Shown here one piece after another: positions 1 to 8,692 of a stretch of DNA of 64,000 bases (position 1 is the stretch's first letter; every line of letters starts with the position of its first letter). The stretch is from assembly GCF_010998615.1 (NCBI RefSeq), contig NZ_JAAEAH010000026.1, positions 33,777 through 97,776 on the forward strand, written 5' to 3'. A program made the position numbers and the translations under genes. The notes beneath the pieces are model-generated. The model had not been told where the DNA came from. It saw only the letters and a list, made by a program, of their open reading frames with translations, and ran no database searches. The stretch comes from Myxococcus sp. CA023 (GTDB taxonomy: Bacteria; Myxococcota; Myxococcia; Myxococcales; Myxococcaceae).

Positions 1-2
1 TT

Positions 3-413
3 GACGCGGAAGGGTGGCTGCACACCGGCGACCTGGCGCGCGTGGACGCGGACGGCTTCTTCACCATCGCCGGGCGCAAGAAGGACATGTTCATCTCCGG
101 CGGAGAGAACATCTATCCGCTGGAGCTGGAGTCCGCGCTGTATGAGCACCCCGCGGTGGCGCAATGCGCCGTGGTGGGCGTGCCCGACGAGAAGTGGGGC
201 GAGGTTGGCCGCGCCTTCGTGGTGTTGAAGCCGGATGGGAAGGTTTCGGCGGAGGCGCTGTTGGAGCACCTGCGGGGACGCGTGGCGCGTTTCAAGGTGC
301 CCAAGCGCGTGGAGCTGATGGAGCGCCTGCCCATCTCCGCGGCCGGAAAGATTCTCAAACGTGAGCTTCGCGACGCGGCCGTGGCCGCGGACCGGGACAG
401 CTCGCGTCATTGA
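3..413 (+). CDS. Acyl-CoA synthetase / AMP-dependent ligase, C-terminal part (5' end outside window)
   Basis: This is the 3' end of an ANL-superfamily adenylate-forming ligase, which activates a carboxylic acid with ATP and CoA. The visible 136 residues carry the HTGDLARVD segment (core motif with the ribose-binding Asp), the hinge GRKKDMFISGGENIYP, and the C-terminal PISAAGKILKREL containing the catalytic Lys of the swinging domain. The frame is open from the first base, so the gene begins upstream. A related complete ligase lies at 8693-10210. The acyl substrate cannot be deduced. Confidence 0.93.
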   Translation, partial: DAEGWLHTGDLARVDADGFFTIAGRKKDMFISGGENIYPLELESALYEHPAVAQCAVVGVPDEKWGEVGRAFVVLKPDGKVSAEALLEHLRGRVARFKVPKRVELMERLPISAAGKILKRELRDAAVAADRDSSRH

Positions 414-515
414 GCGTGAACGCACCTTGAAGGACGGGCCACGCCAACGGTGGCTCGCTGCCTGTCGACTGTCGCGTCAGCCCGGCGATGCCCGCCGGAG
501 GAAGAGGAGCAACCC

Positions 516-1139
516 ATGAAGAAGAAGCTGCTGCTGTCCGCGGTGATGACGTCTGCGCTGTCCCTGGTGGGCTGTGGTGAGAGCGACCCGGTGGACAACA
601 CGCCCAACCTGAGCACGCCGCAGGGCATCCTGGCGTTCGTGGAAGGCAAGACGCTGACGATGACTGGGGCCAACATTCCCAGCCATCCGAACGGCTTCAG
701 TGAAGACATCAACTTCGGTGCCAGCTCGCAGTGTTATCAGAGCGTCACCATGACGGTGCAGGGCGGCAACTTCCGGGTCGACAGCATCCCGGGCACCATC
801 GAGGGCGCGCCGAACGCGGGCATGTCCGGCACCTGCAACCCCGCGCTCCCGCAGAACGCGCTGTCCTTCACCTCGACCGTCGTGAGCATCGAGAACGTGC
901 AGGGCGACGGCGAGTGCTTCGACGTCGCGTTCACCTACCCGGGCTTCCGGCAGGTGGGCCGCGGCGCGTTCTCCGCGGACCGGCGGACGCTGGACCTGGA
1001 GATCTTCTTCGAGGGCGGCGCCACGGGCGCCAACTGCGCGGCGGGCGGTGTGGGCTCGGCCACGGTGAACCAGGTCATCGGGGGCGAGAGCCGGCCGTTC
1101 GATGGCAAGGCGGTGCAGCGCTACACCATCGGCGGCTAG
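516..1139 (+). CDS. Hypothetical lipoprotein
   Basis: A 207-aa protein beginning MKKKLLLSAVMTSALSLVGC: charged n-region, hydrophobic core and a lipobox (LVGC) near residue 20, so a lipid-anchored envelope protein is predicted. The ATG at 516 follows GGAGGAAGAGGAGCAACCC, a good ribosome-binding site; upstream in-frame starts would spoil the signal peptide. The mature part has four further Cys and no motif I recognise. It stands alone between the ligase and the outer-membrane protein. Confidence 0.85.
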   Translation: MKKKLLLSAVMTSALSLVGCGESDPVDNTPNLSTPQGILAFVEGKTLTMTGANIPSHPNGFSEDINFGASSQCYQSVTMTVQGGNFRVDSIPGTIEGAPNAGMSGTCNPALPQNALSFTSTVVSIENVQGDGECFDVAFTYPGFRQVGRGAFSADRRTLDLEIFFEGGATGANCAAGGVGSATVNQVIGGESRPFDGKAVQRYTIGG

Positions 1140-1345
1140 TGTGAGTCCCGCTGGAAGGGAGGCGTGCTCCTCCTCCCTTCCGCGTGGGGCCCGTGCCCGG
1201 CGGGTGCCGTGTGGCGCGGGCGCAGGGGTGGAGCACGGCCTCGCGAGGCGGGCAGTCCGCGGGCCACGGAAAAAGTCGAGCACGCAGACGTTCGCAGTCC
1301 GGCCGGAAGGCTGGGAGCGCCCCCGCGCATGGGGCCGAGGTGTTT

Positions 1346-3007
1346 ATGGCACGGTGGTGGTTGTCCGAGGCACGCAGGGCGGCGCGGCGGTCCGCGGGAG
1401 CCCTGGCGTTGGCGCTGGCGGGTGTGTCGCTTCCGGCGGCGGCGCAGAGCACGCCGGTTCCCGGCCTTTACTACGGTGAGTGGAACGACGAGGCGAACCG
1501 CGACGAGGACGCGAAGCCGAGTCAGTTCAGCCTCATCAACTACTTCTTCACGCGTGTGTCGGTGCAGAACCAGGTGGGTGACCCGGCCGGCCTTCGCGGC
1601 GTGTCGCTGGGCCCCATTGGTATGCCCGCGGGAAGCGCGGTGCGCGCCGAGCCCGGCCTGTCCGCGTACTTCATCGAGCAGCGATGGATTCCCGTCATGG
1701 AGTACAGCCCCCACTTCGTGGACGGGCTGGCCTCCTTCCGGGCCCAGTTCGAAATCGACTACATGTGGGGCCGGTCTGCCAACGCGCTCCAGCAGAACGA
1801 GGGCGGCGGCTTCAACGCCGACCAGGTCAACATCCAGACGAAGAACGTCAACGTCGCGCTGTATCCCACGCGCAAGCCGCGTGAGTTGACGTTGCTGGTG
1901 GGCACGCAGCCCGTCTACGACAACGTCTACGACCCCACGCGCACGCCGCTGTCGGACATCACCCGCACCGGCTACAAGATGAGCTTCCTGGGCAGCGATG
2001 CCACGGGCATCTCCATCTTCAGTGGCTACAAGGGCCTGGCCAAGCTGAGCCTGATGCCGCTGGGCACCGCGCAGGCGGACAAGGGCACGCGCAACGATCC
2101 GCGCCTGAAGTACATCTGGCTCATCACCGGTGACTACGTCTACCCGGTGCGGCCCAACACCAACGTGGGCCTGTCGCTGTGGCTCCTCAACGACCAGACG
2201 AAGGGTGACGCCTACGCCTTCGAGGGCCTGGTGAAGAGCGGTCCATCCTCCACGGGCCTCAACACCTTCACGGGCACGGCGCGCTTCGACATCGCGCGGC
2301 CCACAGGCAACGTCTTCTGGGCGGGCGCCAACTTCAACCACAACATCGACTTCCGCACGGGCCGGTTCGGCGCGTCCGGCTTCGTCATGTACAACGGCGG
2401 CAAGTACGTCAGCGACGACCCGGAGCGCTCTGCCCTGGCCGAGCTCAACATCTCCGGCCTCTCCGCCAACCTGGAGCTGATGTACCAGTGGGGCCGCGGG
2501 CCCGCGGACATGCTCACGCTGGAGGGCATGTACACCACCGGCGACGACGACCTCTCCGACAGCCGTTACACCGGCGCCTTCACGCTCAACCAGTACGGCC
2601 TGCCGGGCGCGGTGTGGTTCAACCACAAGATGCTCATCCTGTTCCCGTTCACCAGCACGGTGAACAACTACACGGGCGCGGTGACGGACATCTCCAACCA
2701 GGGCTACGGCATGCGCGCCGCCATCGCCACCGCGGCGTGGGACATGGTGCCCAACAAGCTGAACCTCAAGCTGGGCGTGGGCACCGCCACCTCCGACGCG
2801 ACGCCCGTGCGGTGGACGCCCGAGGTCGAGCGCGGCCGGTACATCGGCACCGAGGTCAACGCGGAGCTGCGCTACCACATCCGCTACCTCATGACGGCCG
2901 GCCTGCACGCGGGCTACCTGTTCCGGGGCAGCTTCTACGACGGCTCGTCCACCATCCGGACCAATCCCTTCTCCGTCTTCACCACCTTCACCTGGTACGC
3001 GTTCTGA
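1346..3007 (+). CDS. Predicted outer-membrane beta-barrel protein
   Basis: 553 aa with a signal peptide (AGALALALAGVSLPAAAQ, cleavage after AQ near residue 34). The mature protein is rich in alternating aromatic and polar stretches typical of transmembrane strands, and it ends in the aromatic-terminated strand FTTFTWYAF, the C-terminal Phe signature recognised by the BAM complex. I do not recognise the subfamily; a porin or lipid/hydrocarbon transporter is possible. The next gene, a lipid-anchored hydrolase, starts 2 bp after the stop, so the two are probably co-expressed. ATG 1346 was chosen because it begins the signal peptide. Confidence 0.8.
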   Translation: MARWWLSEARRAARRSAGALALALAGVSLPAAAQSTPVPGLYYGEWNDEANRDEDAKPSQFSLINYFFTRVSVQNQVGDPAGLRGVSLGPIGMPAGSAVRAEPGLSAYFIEQRWIPVMEYSPHFVDGLASFRAQFEIDYMWGRSANALQQNEGGGFNADQVNIQTKNVNVALYPTRKPRELTLLVGTQPVYDNVYDPTRTPLSDITRTGYKMSFLGSDATGISIFSGYKGLAKLSLMPLGTAQADKGTRNDPRLKYIWLITGDYVYPVRPNTNVGLSLWLLNDQTKGDAYAFEGLVKSGPSSTGLNTFTGTARFDIARPTGNVFWAGANFNHNIDFRTGRFGASGFVMYNGGKYVSDDPERSALAELNISGLSANLELMYQWGRGPADMLTLEGMYTTGDDDLSDSRYTGAFTLNQYGLPGAVWFNHKMLILFPFTSTVNNYTGAVTDISNQGYGMRAAIATAAWDMVPNKLNLKLGVGTATSDATPVRWTPEVERGRYIGTEVNAELRYHIRYLMTAGLHAGYLFRGSFYDGSSTIRTNPFSVFTTFTWYAF

Positions 3008-3009
3008 CC

Positions 3010-4200
3010 ATGAGCACCTCCCGCGCATTCACGGCCCTGCTCCTCGCGGCGGGGCTCTCCTCCGCCGGTTGCGTGCGCTCGTACGCGCACCAGCCCGCGC
3101 TCTCCTTCCAGGATTTGGACTACACCTCCGAGGGCTCGAAGCAGCCCTGGCCGGTGAAACGGATTCCGCTTCCGCGCACCGCGAATCAGTACGGCATGGC
3201 CGTGGTGCCAGAGATGGCCTACGTCGACATGCCCGGCAGCGGCCCGGACGCGAAGGCCGTCGTCTTCATCCACGGCCTGGGTTCGTACCTGAAGTTCTGG
3301 CGGGCGCAGTTGGACGCCTTCCAGCAGCAGGGCTACCGCGTCATCGCGGTGGACCTGCCCGGCTACGGCAAGTCCGACAAGCCCGGCACCTTCCCGTACA
3401 CCATGGAGGCCATGGCGGACGCGGTGCTGGAGCTGGTGGAAAACCTGGGCCTGGACAAGCCCGTGCTCGCCGGTCACTCCATGGGCGGGCAGACGTCGCT
3501 CTCCTTCGCCATCCGCTACCCGGAGTCGCTGAGCGGGCTGGTGCTGGCGTCGCCCGCCGGCTTCGAGAAGTTCAGCTGGCGGGAGAAGGAGTGGTTCGCG
3601 CGGGCGATGAGCTCCGAGTTCATCAAGTCCGCGCCGGAGGCCAGCATCTGGGGCAGCGTGCGCCAGGCCAACTTCATGCACTGGCGGCCGGAGCTGGAGT
3701 GGCTGATTGAGGAGCGCGTGCGGCTGGCGAAGTCGCCCGAGTTCGACGCCTACGCCTACGCCAACGTGCGCACGGTGCGAGGCCTGTCCCACAACGACTT
3801 CGTGCGCGACAACCTGCACCGCGTCACCGTGCCCACCGTCATCATCTACGGCACGGATGACCGGCTCATCCCCAGCCCCTTCCTCCACGGCGGCGAGGCG
3901 CGCGGCATCATGGAGTACGGCGCGTCCCACATCCCCGGCGCGAAGCTGGTGGCGCTGGAGGGCTGCGGGCACACCGTGCAGCTCGACTGTACGGAGCGCT
4001 TCAACGAGGCGGCCTTCGCCTTCGTCCGCGACGTTGCGGCGGGGCGCATCGAGGTGCCGTCCGCTCCCGCGAAGGAGGAGGCGCCGCGGCCGGAGTCTCC
4101 GCCCGCGCCGGCGTCCGAGCCGCTCACGCCGGAGAGCCTGCCTCCGCCCACGCCGGGCCAGGAAGGCGAGCCGACGCCGGGCGTGCTGCCCCAGCCGTAG
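3010..4200 (+). CDS. Lipoprotein alpha/beta hydrolase
   Basis: 396 aa. The lipobox SSAGC puts the lipidated Cys at residue 21. An alpha/beta-hydrolase fold follows: oxyanion-hole HGLG (88-91), nucleophile elbow GHSMGG with Ser157, acid candidate in YGTDDRLIPSP, and His in GCGHTVQLD. The last 45 residues are a Pro/Glu-rich tail (PPAPASEPLTPESLPPPTP), unusual for a simple esterase and possibly a periplasmic or cell-wall spacer. Substrate unknown; an esterase or lipase acting at the envelope is likely. It directly follows the barrel gene, so the pair may handle a lipophilic compound together. Confidence 0.88.
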   Translation: MSTSRAFTALLLAAGLSSAGCVRSYAHQPALSFQDLDYTSEGSKQPWPVKRIPLPRTANQYGMAVVPEMAYVDMPGSGPDAKAVVFIHGLGSYLKFWRAQLDAFQQQGYRVIAVDLPGYGKSDKPGTFPYTMEAMADAVLELVENLGLDKPVLAGHSMGGQTSLSFAIRYPESLSGLVLASPAGFEKFSWREKEWFARAMSSEFIKSAPEASIWGSVRQANFMHWRPELEWLIEERVRLAKSPEFDAYAYANVRTVRGLSHNDFVRDNLHRVTVPTVIIYGTDDRLIPSPFLHGGEARGIMEYGASHIPGAKLVALEGCGHTVQLDCTERFNEAAFAFVRDVAAGRIEVPSAPAKEEAPRPESPPAPASEPLTPESLPPPTPGQEGEPTPGVLPQP

Positions 4201-4220
4201 TGGGGTGTTGAGCCGGTCCA

Positions 4221-4246
4221 CCTCCACCCTTTCGCGAGGGTGGAGG
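4221..4246. terminator. Bidirectional hairpin terminator
   Basis: A perfect 10-bp stem (CCTCCACCCT / AGGGTGGAGG) with a 6-nt loop TTCGCG sits in the 63-bp gap between two convergent genes (stops at 4200 and 4264). There is no T-run, which is common in high-G+C genomes, so termination is inferred from position and symmetry. Confidence 0.65.
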
Positions 4247-4263
4247 CGCCCGTGTGGAGACGG

Positions 4264-5262
4264 TTACGGGATGGTGTGGTTGACCACCATGTCGTACTGA
4301 ACCTCCGCCGTCAGGTCCTTCGAGTTGAAGTGGCCGTAGGGGTAGCCGGTGTAGCGCTTCTCACCTGTCTGCCCGGGGATTCGCGACGTGTACTCACCGT
4401 AGACGATGCCGTCGTAGCCGATGATTTCGTCCGCCGTGGAGTAGATGCTGTAGCGGAAGGTGCCCTCGTAGCCGCTCGTCGAGCGCAGGTCATTGAGGTA
4501 CGTCGAGCGGCCGGTGACGCTGCCCCAGAAGAGGTAGCCCGGGTACAGGCCGTTGGTGGAGCCGCAGGTGGGCGTCGACGGGCCGGACATGTAACAAGAC
4601 GTCAGGCCCAGGTTGGCGCCGGCGATGCCGACGAAGGTGTCCACCGAGGACGTGAGCGGCGCGCCGACGTTGTAGGTGCCGCCGTCCGCCGCGTCGTGGG
4701 CCGTGCCGCCGAGGATGGCCTTGCGCGCCAGCGTCACGCCCATGGAGTGGGCGATGATGTCCACCTTCGAGGCCCCGGTGTACGCCTTCACCGCCTCGAT
4801 GAACTTGCGCACCTTCATCACGTTCTGCTTCGAATGGTACTGGTTCGCCGACTGGAGCGCGTTGGCCGGGCCCCACGTCGTCGCGTACAGCTCGCTCGTC
4901 TTGTAGCCCCGCGAGTGGAAGTACTCGATGGAGTTCGTCCATCCCGTCTGGCCGAAGACCGAGCCCACCGCCTTGTCCGAGTTGCCGTGGATGAAGATGA
5001 CGGGCTGTTTCGTCACGGTGTCGGAGGCGCTGGCCTTGCCGCCGTAGCTGCCGCCCGTGAGGTCCGTGCGAACGAAGTCGTAGCTGTTGTAGCCGTTGGA
5101 CGACAGCCAGCTGCGGAAATGGGTGGTGGCGCCGGAGGTGGAGACCGCCGCGGCTTCCACCTCGCCAAGCGCCTCTTCGTGGGACGTGATGTCCTCGCCA
5201 CAGCCGGTGGCGATGCCAAGCAGCAGCGTGCTCGCGAGATACAGCGAAGGCCTCAGTCGCAT
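4264..5262 (-). CDS. Lipoprotein lipase / alpha/beta hydrolase (class 2 lipase-like)
   Basis: 332 aa. The second of two close ATGs (5262) was chosen: AAGGAG lies 7 nt before it but only 1 nt before the ATG at 5268. The signal peptide ends in a lipobox (GIATGC, Cys21). The hydrolase core has oxyanion HGNS (92-95) and nucleophile elbow AHSMG with Ser173; the order and spacing resemble Lipase_2/EstA-type triacylglycerol lipases, which act outside the cytoplasm. The gene stands alone, convergent with the other hydrolase and divergent from the MDR enzyme. The exact ester substrate is unknown. Confidence 0.82.
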   Translation of the reverse strand: MRLRPSLYLASTLLLGIATGCGEDITSHEEALGEVEAAAVSTSGATTHFRSWLSSNGYNSYDFVRTDLTGGSYGGKASASDTVTKQPVIFIHGNSDKAVGSVFGQTGWTNSIEYFHSRGYKTSELYATTWGPANALQSANQYHSKQNVMKVRKFIEAVKAYTGASKVDIIAHSMGVTLARKAILGGTAHDAADGGTYNVGAPLTSSVDTFVGIAGANLGLTSCYMSGPSTPTCGSTNGLYPGYLFWGSVTGRSTYLNDLRSTSGYEGTFRYSIYSTADEIIGYDGIVYGEYTSRIPGQTGEKRYTGYPYGHFNSKDLTAEVQYDMVVNHTIP

Positions 5263-5386
5263 GGGCATACTCCTTCGTTTGTTTGGGAATTCGATACACA
5301 GTCTAGAGACATCGCGCGCGCGCGTCTTCCGCTGACTGGACGTGCGCGGACGTTGTCGCGTTGCGTCGCGTGGTAAGCAACGGGTC

Positions 5387-6424
5387 ATGCGCGCACGCAA
5401 GGTCGTCATCCGGAAAGCAGGTGGGTACGAGCAGCTCCACCTTGAAGAGGTGAATCAGGATTCACCTGGATTCGGAGAGGTCCGGGTGGCCACCGAAGCC
5501 ATTGGGGTGAACTATGCGGACTGCGTCATCCGCATGGGGCTGTACGCCTCCGCGAAGGAGTATGTGGGGTGGCCCATCACCCCGGGCTTCGAGTTCGCGG
5601 GCCACGTGGATGCCGTGGGACCGGGCGTGGAAGACTTGGCACCCGGAGCGCGAGTGTTCGGCGTGACGCGCTTCGGTGGTTACGCCACCCACGTCACGGT
5701 GCCCCGTCACCAGGTGTTCACATTGCCCGCGCGGCTGAGCATGGAGCAGGCCGCGGGGTTCCCCACGGTGTTCCTCACCGCGTACTACGCGCTGCTCGAA
5801 CTGGCGCACCCGCGGCCGGGCGCCAACGTGTTGGTGCACTCGGCGGCGGGCGGCGTGGGTGGGGCGCTGCTCCAGTTGGGCCGCATCGCCGGGTGCCGGA
5901 TGGTGGGCGTGGTGGGTGGGACGCACAAGGTGGAGACGGCCCGCGCGCAGGGGGCGGAGGTCGTCATCGACAAGAGCCGGGAGGACTTGTGGGCCGCGGC
6001 GGAGCGGGCGGCACCTCGGGGGTATGACGTGGTGCTCGATGCGAACGGGCCGTCCACGTTGCGTGACAGCTACAAGCACCTGGCCTCGCCGGGGAAGCTC
6101 GTCATCTACGGCTTCCACTCCATGCTGCCGCGCACGGGCGGCCGGCCGAACTACGCGAAGCTGGCCTGGGACTGGCTGCGCACGCCGCGGTTTGATCCGC
6201 TGACGCTCACCAACGACAACACCAGCGTGCTGGCGTTCAACCTGTCGTACCTGTTCGAACAGCGCGCCGTGCTGGAGGAGTCCATGGCGCGGCTCTTGGG
6301 CTGGTTGGAGGAGGGGAAGCTGGTGCCGCCACCGGTGAAGTCGTTTCCGTTGGACGCGGTGGCGGATGCGCACCGGGCACTGGAGTCCGGCGGCACGGTG
6401 GGGAAGCTGGTGTTGGTGCCGTGA
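5387..6424 (+). CDS. Quinone oxidoreductase-like MDR dehydrogenase (VAT-1-like, zinc-free)
   Basis: 345 aa of the medium-chain dehydrogenase/reductase superfamily. It has the GroES-like N-terminal half (GVNYADCVIRMGLY, TPGFEFAGHVDAVGPGV) and a Rossmann half with the NADP-binding SAAGGVGGALLQLG. The structural zinc Cys cluster is absent, as in quinone oxidoreductases and vertebrate VAT-1 proteins. A reductase of quinones or enals is plausible. The start at 5387 gives MRARKVVIRKAGG, the usual family N-terminus. Monocistronic, ending 9 bp from a convergent gene. Confidence 0.88.
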   Translation: MRARKVVIRKAGGYEQLHLEEVNQDSPGFGEVRVATEAIGVNYADCVIRMGLYASAKEYVGWPITPGFEFAGHVDAVGPGVEDLAPGARVFGVTRFGGYATHVTVPRHQVFTLPARLSMEQAAGFPTVFLTAYYALLELAHPRPGANVLVHSAAGGVGGALLQLGRIAGCRMVGVVGGTHKVETARAQGAEVVIDKSREDLWAAAERAAPRGYDVVLDANGPSTLRDSYKHLASPGKLVIYGFHSMLPRTGGRPNYAKLAWDWLRTPRFDPLTLTNDNTSVLAFNLSYLFEQRAVLEESMARLLGWLEEGKLVPPPVKSFPLDAVADAHRALESGGTVGKLVLVP

Positions 6425-6433
6425 GGGCGTGCT

Positions 6434-7078
6434 TCAGAGGGGGAGCTGCGCGCCCTGCAGGGTGAGGAGGCTCTGCGGGACGACCCATGCCGCCTCCGGG
6501 TCGGAGAGCACGCCGAGGTACGCGCCCGGCACCACATGGGGGCCGTGCGCCACTGGGACTCTCAACCGGAGGGGAACCTGCCGCGGCGCAGGGTGGGATG
6601 GGTGCCACGGGGTGACGTGGAGGTCGAGCAGGTAGTGAGTGATGCGGCCGTCGTTGTTCGGCACCTGCTCCACGATGGCCGAATCCGTGATGCGCGCCCA
6701 CGTCAGGATGGCGCGGCGCATGTGTTCGGCGTGCTCGGCCTGGTTGTGCTGGCGGGTCTTGTGCTCCTGGCTGAACCGGAGCGCGGCGAAGATCCAGGCC
6801 ACCAGTCCGCCGATGAAGCCCACCATGGCCACGGCGCGCTCGTTTTCGTAGAGGGCGTAGGCGCCCAGTAACGGAAGGCCGATGCCGATGATGATGGTGT
6901 TCGTGGTCCCTTGATAATGCGTGGGCGGCTTCGGCTGAACGCGCAGCGGTGGAGGCGGCCACGGTGGCGTGGCGCCCTCGGCGAGGGTCGACGGCGCAGG
7001 GCTCAATGCAACGAGCTGGGTGTTGTGGTGCGCGAGCATGTTCGTGACGACTTTCTGTGTGCCTGGGATGACGCGCAT
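6434..7078 (-). CDS. Hypothetical membrane protein (DUF3592-like C-terminus)
   Basis: 214 aa. A proline-rich N-terminal segment is followed by two hydrophobic stretches (about residues 61-77 and 84-99: NTIIIGIGLPLLGAYAL and AVAMVGFIGGLVAWIFAAL) that probably form a membrane hairpin. A soluble C-terminal domain contains ITHYLLDLHVTP and LRVPVAHGPHVVPG, resembling the small beta domain of DUF3592-type proteins. No catalytic motif is visible. The start is uncertain; Met14 (7039) is an alternative, and neither has a clear ribosome-binding site. Confidence 0.62.
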   Translation of the reverse strand: MRVIPGTQKVVTNMLAHHNTQLVALSPAPSTLAEGATPPWPPPPLRVQPKPPTHYQGTTNTIIIGIGLPLLGAYALYENERAVAMVGFIGGLVAWIFAALRFSQEHKTRQHNQAEHAEHMRRAILTWARITDSAIVEQVPNNDGRITHYLLDLHVTPWHPSHPAPRQVPLRLRVPVAHGPHVVPGAYLGVLSDPEAAWVVPQSLLTLQGAQLPL

Positions 7079-7150
7079 TCAGGCCGTGCTGCGTGTGTCC
7101 CGGCACATGCTATCAAGCACGCGACGGCACGGTCGAAAGCCCCATTCTTT

Positions 7151-8584
7151 CTATCGAGCGGGCCGAGACGCCTGTTGGGGAACCGCGTCCTTGGCGGGAG
7201 GCCCCCGGGGACGTGCGCGTTGGCGCTCCCGCATCATCGCGTCGATTCGGCGGCCCAGGGCTGGGACTCGCTGCGTGTAGCTGATGGACGTGCTGACGTA
7301 AGGGAAGCCGCCTTCGCCCTTCGCGAACTCAGCCGCGTCGGCCACTTTCGCGTCGTAGTAGCGGTAGCCCAGGTTGGACATGAACACGACAATGTATCGG
7401 CGCCAGGGTTTGCCGGGCAGGGAGCGGACGATGCCGCCGTCGCTGCTGTAGTTCTCCGTCAGCCCTGTCTTATGGAGGAATGTGACTTCCGCCGTCGCGT
7501 TGCAGGGGCGCGTGTCCCGGCCGAAGGCGGTCTCCGCCGCCGTTACTGTGCCGTTCTCAAGGTTCACCCATCGCCTTGGGACTGCCGCGGGGATGCCTGG
7601 CTCCGCGCGGGCATCTCCGCACAGCAGCGTGGATGACAGTGCTTCGTGCAGGGCCTGGTCGGCGAGCAGGGATTGGAGGTGGGCTCTGGACGGGCCAGCG
7701 AGTTCCTTCGCCGTCACCTCGCGGCCCGAGGCGGTGCGCCAGAGGACGCCAGGGCCTCCTTCGATGAGCAGCAACAGCCGTGCGGTATCCAGCGCCGTCA
7801 TGTGAATCTGGCCGGGGTTCCAGCTCCGGCCTGTCACTGGGGACGTGCCGTGGATTTGTAGTGTGTCCAGGCCCAGCGCCGCCAGCTCCGCGTTGAGGCC
7901 CGCCATTGCGCCTTGCTCGTGGAGCAGCTTCACCAGGGCCTCGGTGGCGGTGTTGTCCGATTCGGTCATCATCGGCTCCAGCCAGTCACGTATCGGGCGC
8001 GTGCCCTTGTCCTCGGTGTCTCGGAGGAAGCGCCAGGGCTGGTCCAACGTGAGGTGGCCCTGGTCCACCCACTGGAGGACGCGAAAGGCGATGAGCAGCT
8101 TGAAGAGCGAGGCAGGGTAGGGCGCCATGAAGCGGAGCGGCGCTTTGTCTCGTCCGGGGACCAGGGTCTCCGTGGGTGTGGCATCGTGGGCGTCGCTGTC
8201 CCAGCGGTCCAGATTCCACGCTGTGTAACGCACTGCCGTGGTGCCCAGCGTTTCGACGTCGATGGGGACGATGGCGCCAGCTGGGTAGTCGCGCGACAGC
8301 AGCACGTTGGCGGCGGCCGTGGGACGGCTCCGGGCATCCAGTTCGATGACGGCGACGTCGACGTAGGGCGCGTGGGCGATGCGCGCACCGTCGCGCTTGA
8401 AGTCGAGCACCTGGTCAAAGCCCGCGTCCCGCACGGCCGCGAGGAGTGACTGTTCCAGGGGGGCGGAGGCTCTTGCTCGGCGTGTGCGTTCGGCGCGCAG
8501 CAGCCGTGTGGATGCGGCTCCTGCTTCCGCACACAACAGGAGGGCCATCGCGACGAGCAGCCATGGGTGGGATGGGGGCTGCAT
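7151..8584 (-). CDS. Secreted serine hydrolase, class A beta-lactamase-like
   Basis: 477 aa beginning with a signal peptide (MQPPSHPWLLVAMALLLCAEAGA); GGAGG lies 10 nt before ATG 8584. It carries the penicillin-recognising triad: SLFK (SxxK), SDN in MTESDNTATE and KTG in FLHKTGLTENY. It is much longer than a true beta-lactamase (about 290 aa), with an extra N-terminal domain of about 120 residues, and no clear Glu166-type ExxLN motif was found. A peptidoglycan-related or housekeeping serine hydrolase is therefore more likely than a resistance enzyme. Divergent from the acyl-CoA ligase. Confidence 0.82.
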   Translation of the reverse strand: MQPPSHPWLLVAMALLLCAEAGAASTRLLRAERTRRARASAPLEQSLLAAVRDAGFDQVLDFKRDGARIAHAPYVDVAVIELDARSRPTAAANVLLSRDYPAGAIVPIDVETLGTTAVRYTAWNLDRWDSDAHDATPTETLVPGRDKAPLRFMAPYPASLFKLLIAFRVLQWVDQGHLTLDQPWRFLRDTEDKGTRPIRDWLEPMMTESDNTATEALVKLLHEQGAMAGLNAELAALGLDTLQIHGTSPVTGRSWNPGQIHMTALDTARLLLLIEGGPGVLWRTASGREVTAKELAGPSRAHLQSLLADQALHEALSSTLLCGDARAEPGIPAAVPRRWVNLENGTVTAAETAFGRDTRPCNATAEVTFLHKTGLTENYSSDGGIVRSLPGKPWRRYIVVFMSNLGYRYYDAKVADAAEFAKGEGGFPYVSTSISYTQRVPALGRRIDAMMRERQRARPRGPPAKDAVPQQASRPAR

Positions 8585-8692
8585 GTCGTGTGGCCCTCCG
8601 AATGGGGGGAGGTGACGGTGAGGTGGGTTGCTTGCCCGCTTCCCTCTCATGTGCCGGGCGCGATGCCGCCGGGTTCAGCTAGCGTGGATACC

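Noticed and set aside
477..1283. Long reverse-strand open frame opposite the first lipoprotein gene
   Set aside because: Its composition is Arg/Ala/His-rich with no motif, typical of the antisense frame of high-G+C genes; the forward gene has a signal peptide and ribosome-binding site.
7151..8584. Antibiotic-resistance beta-lactamase
   Set aside because: The triad is present, but the protein is 477 aa with an extra N-domain and no clear ExxLN deacylation motif, so resistance is not supported.
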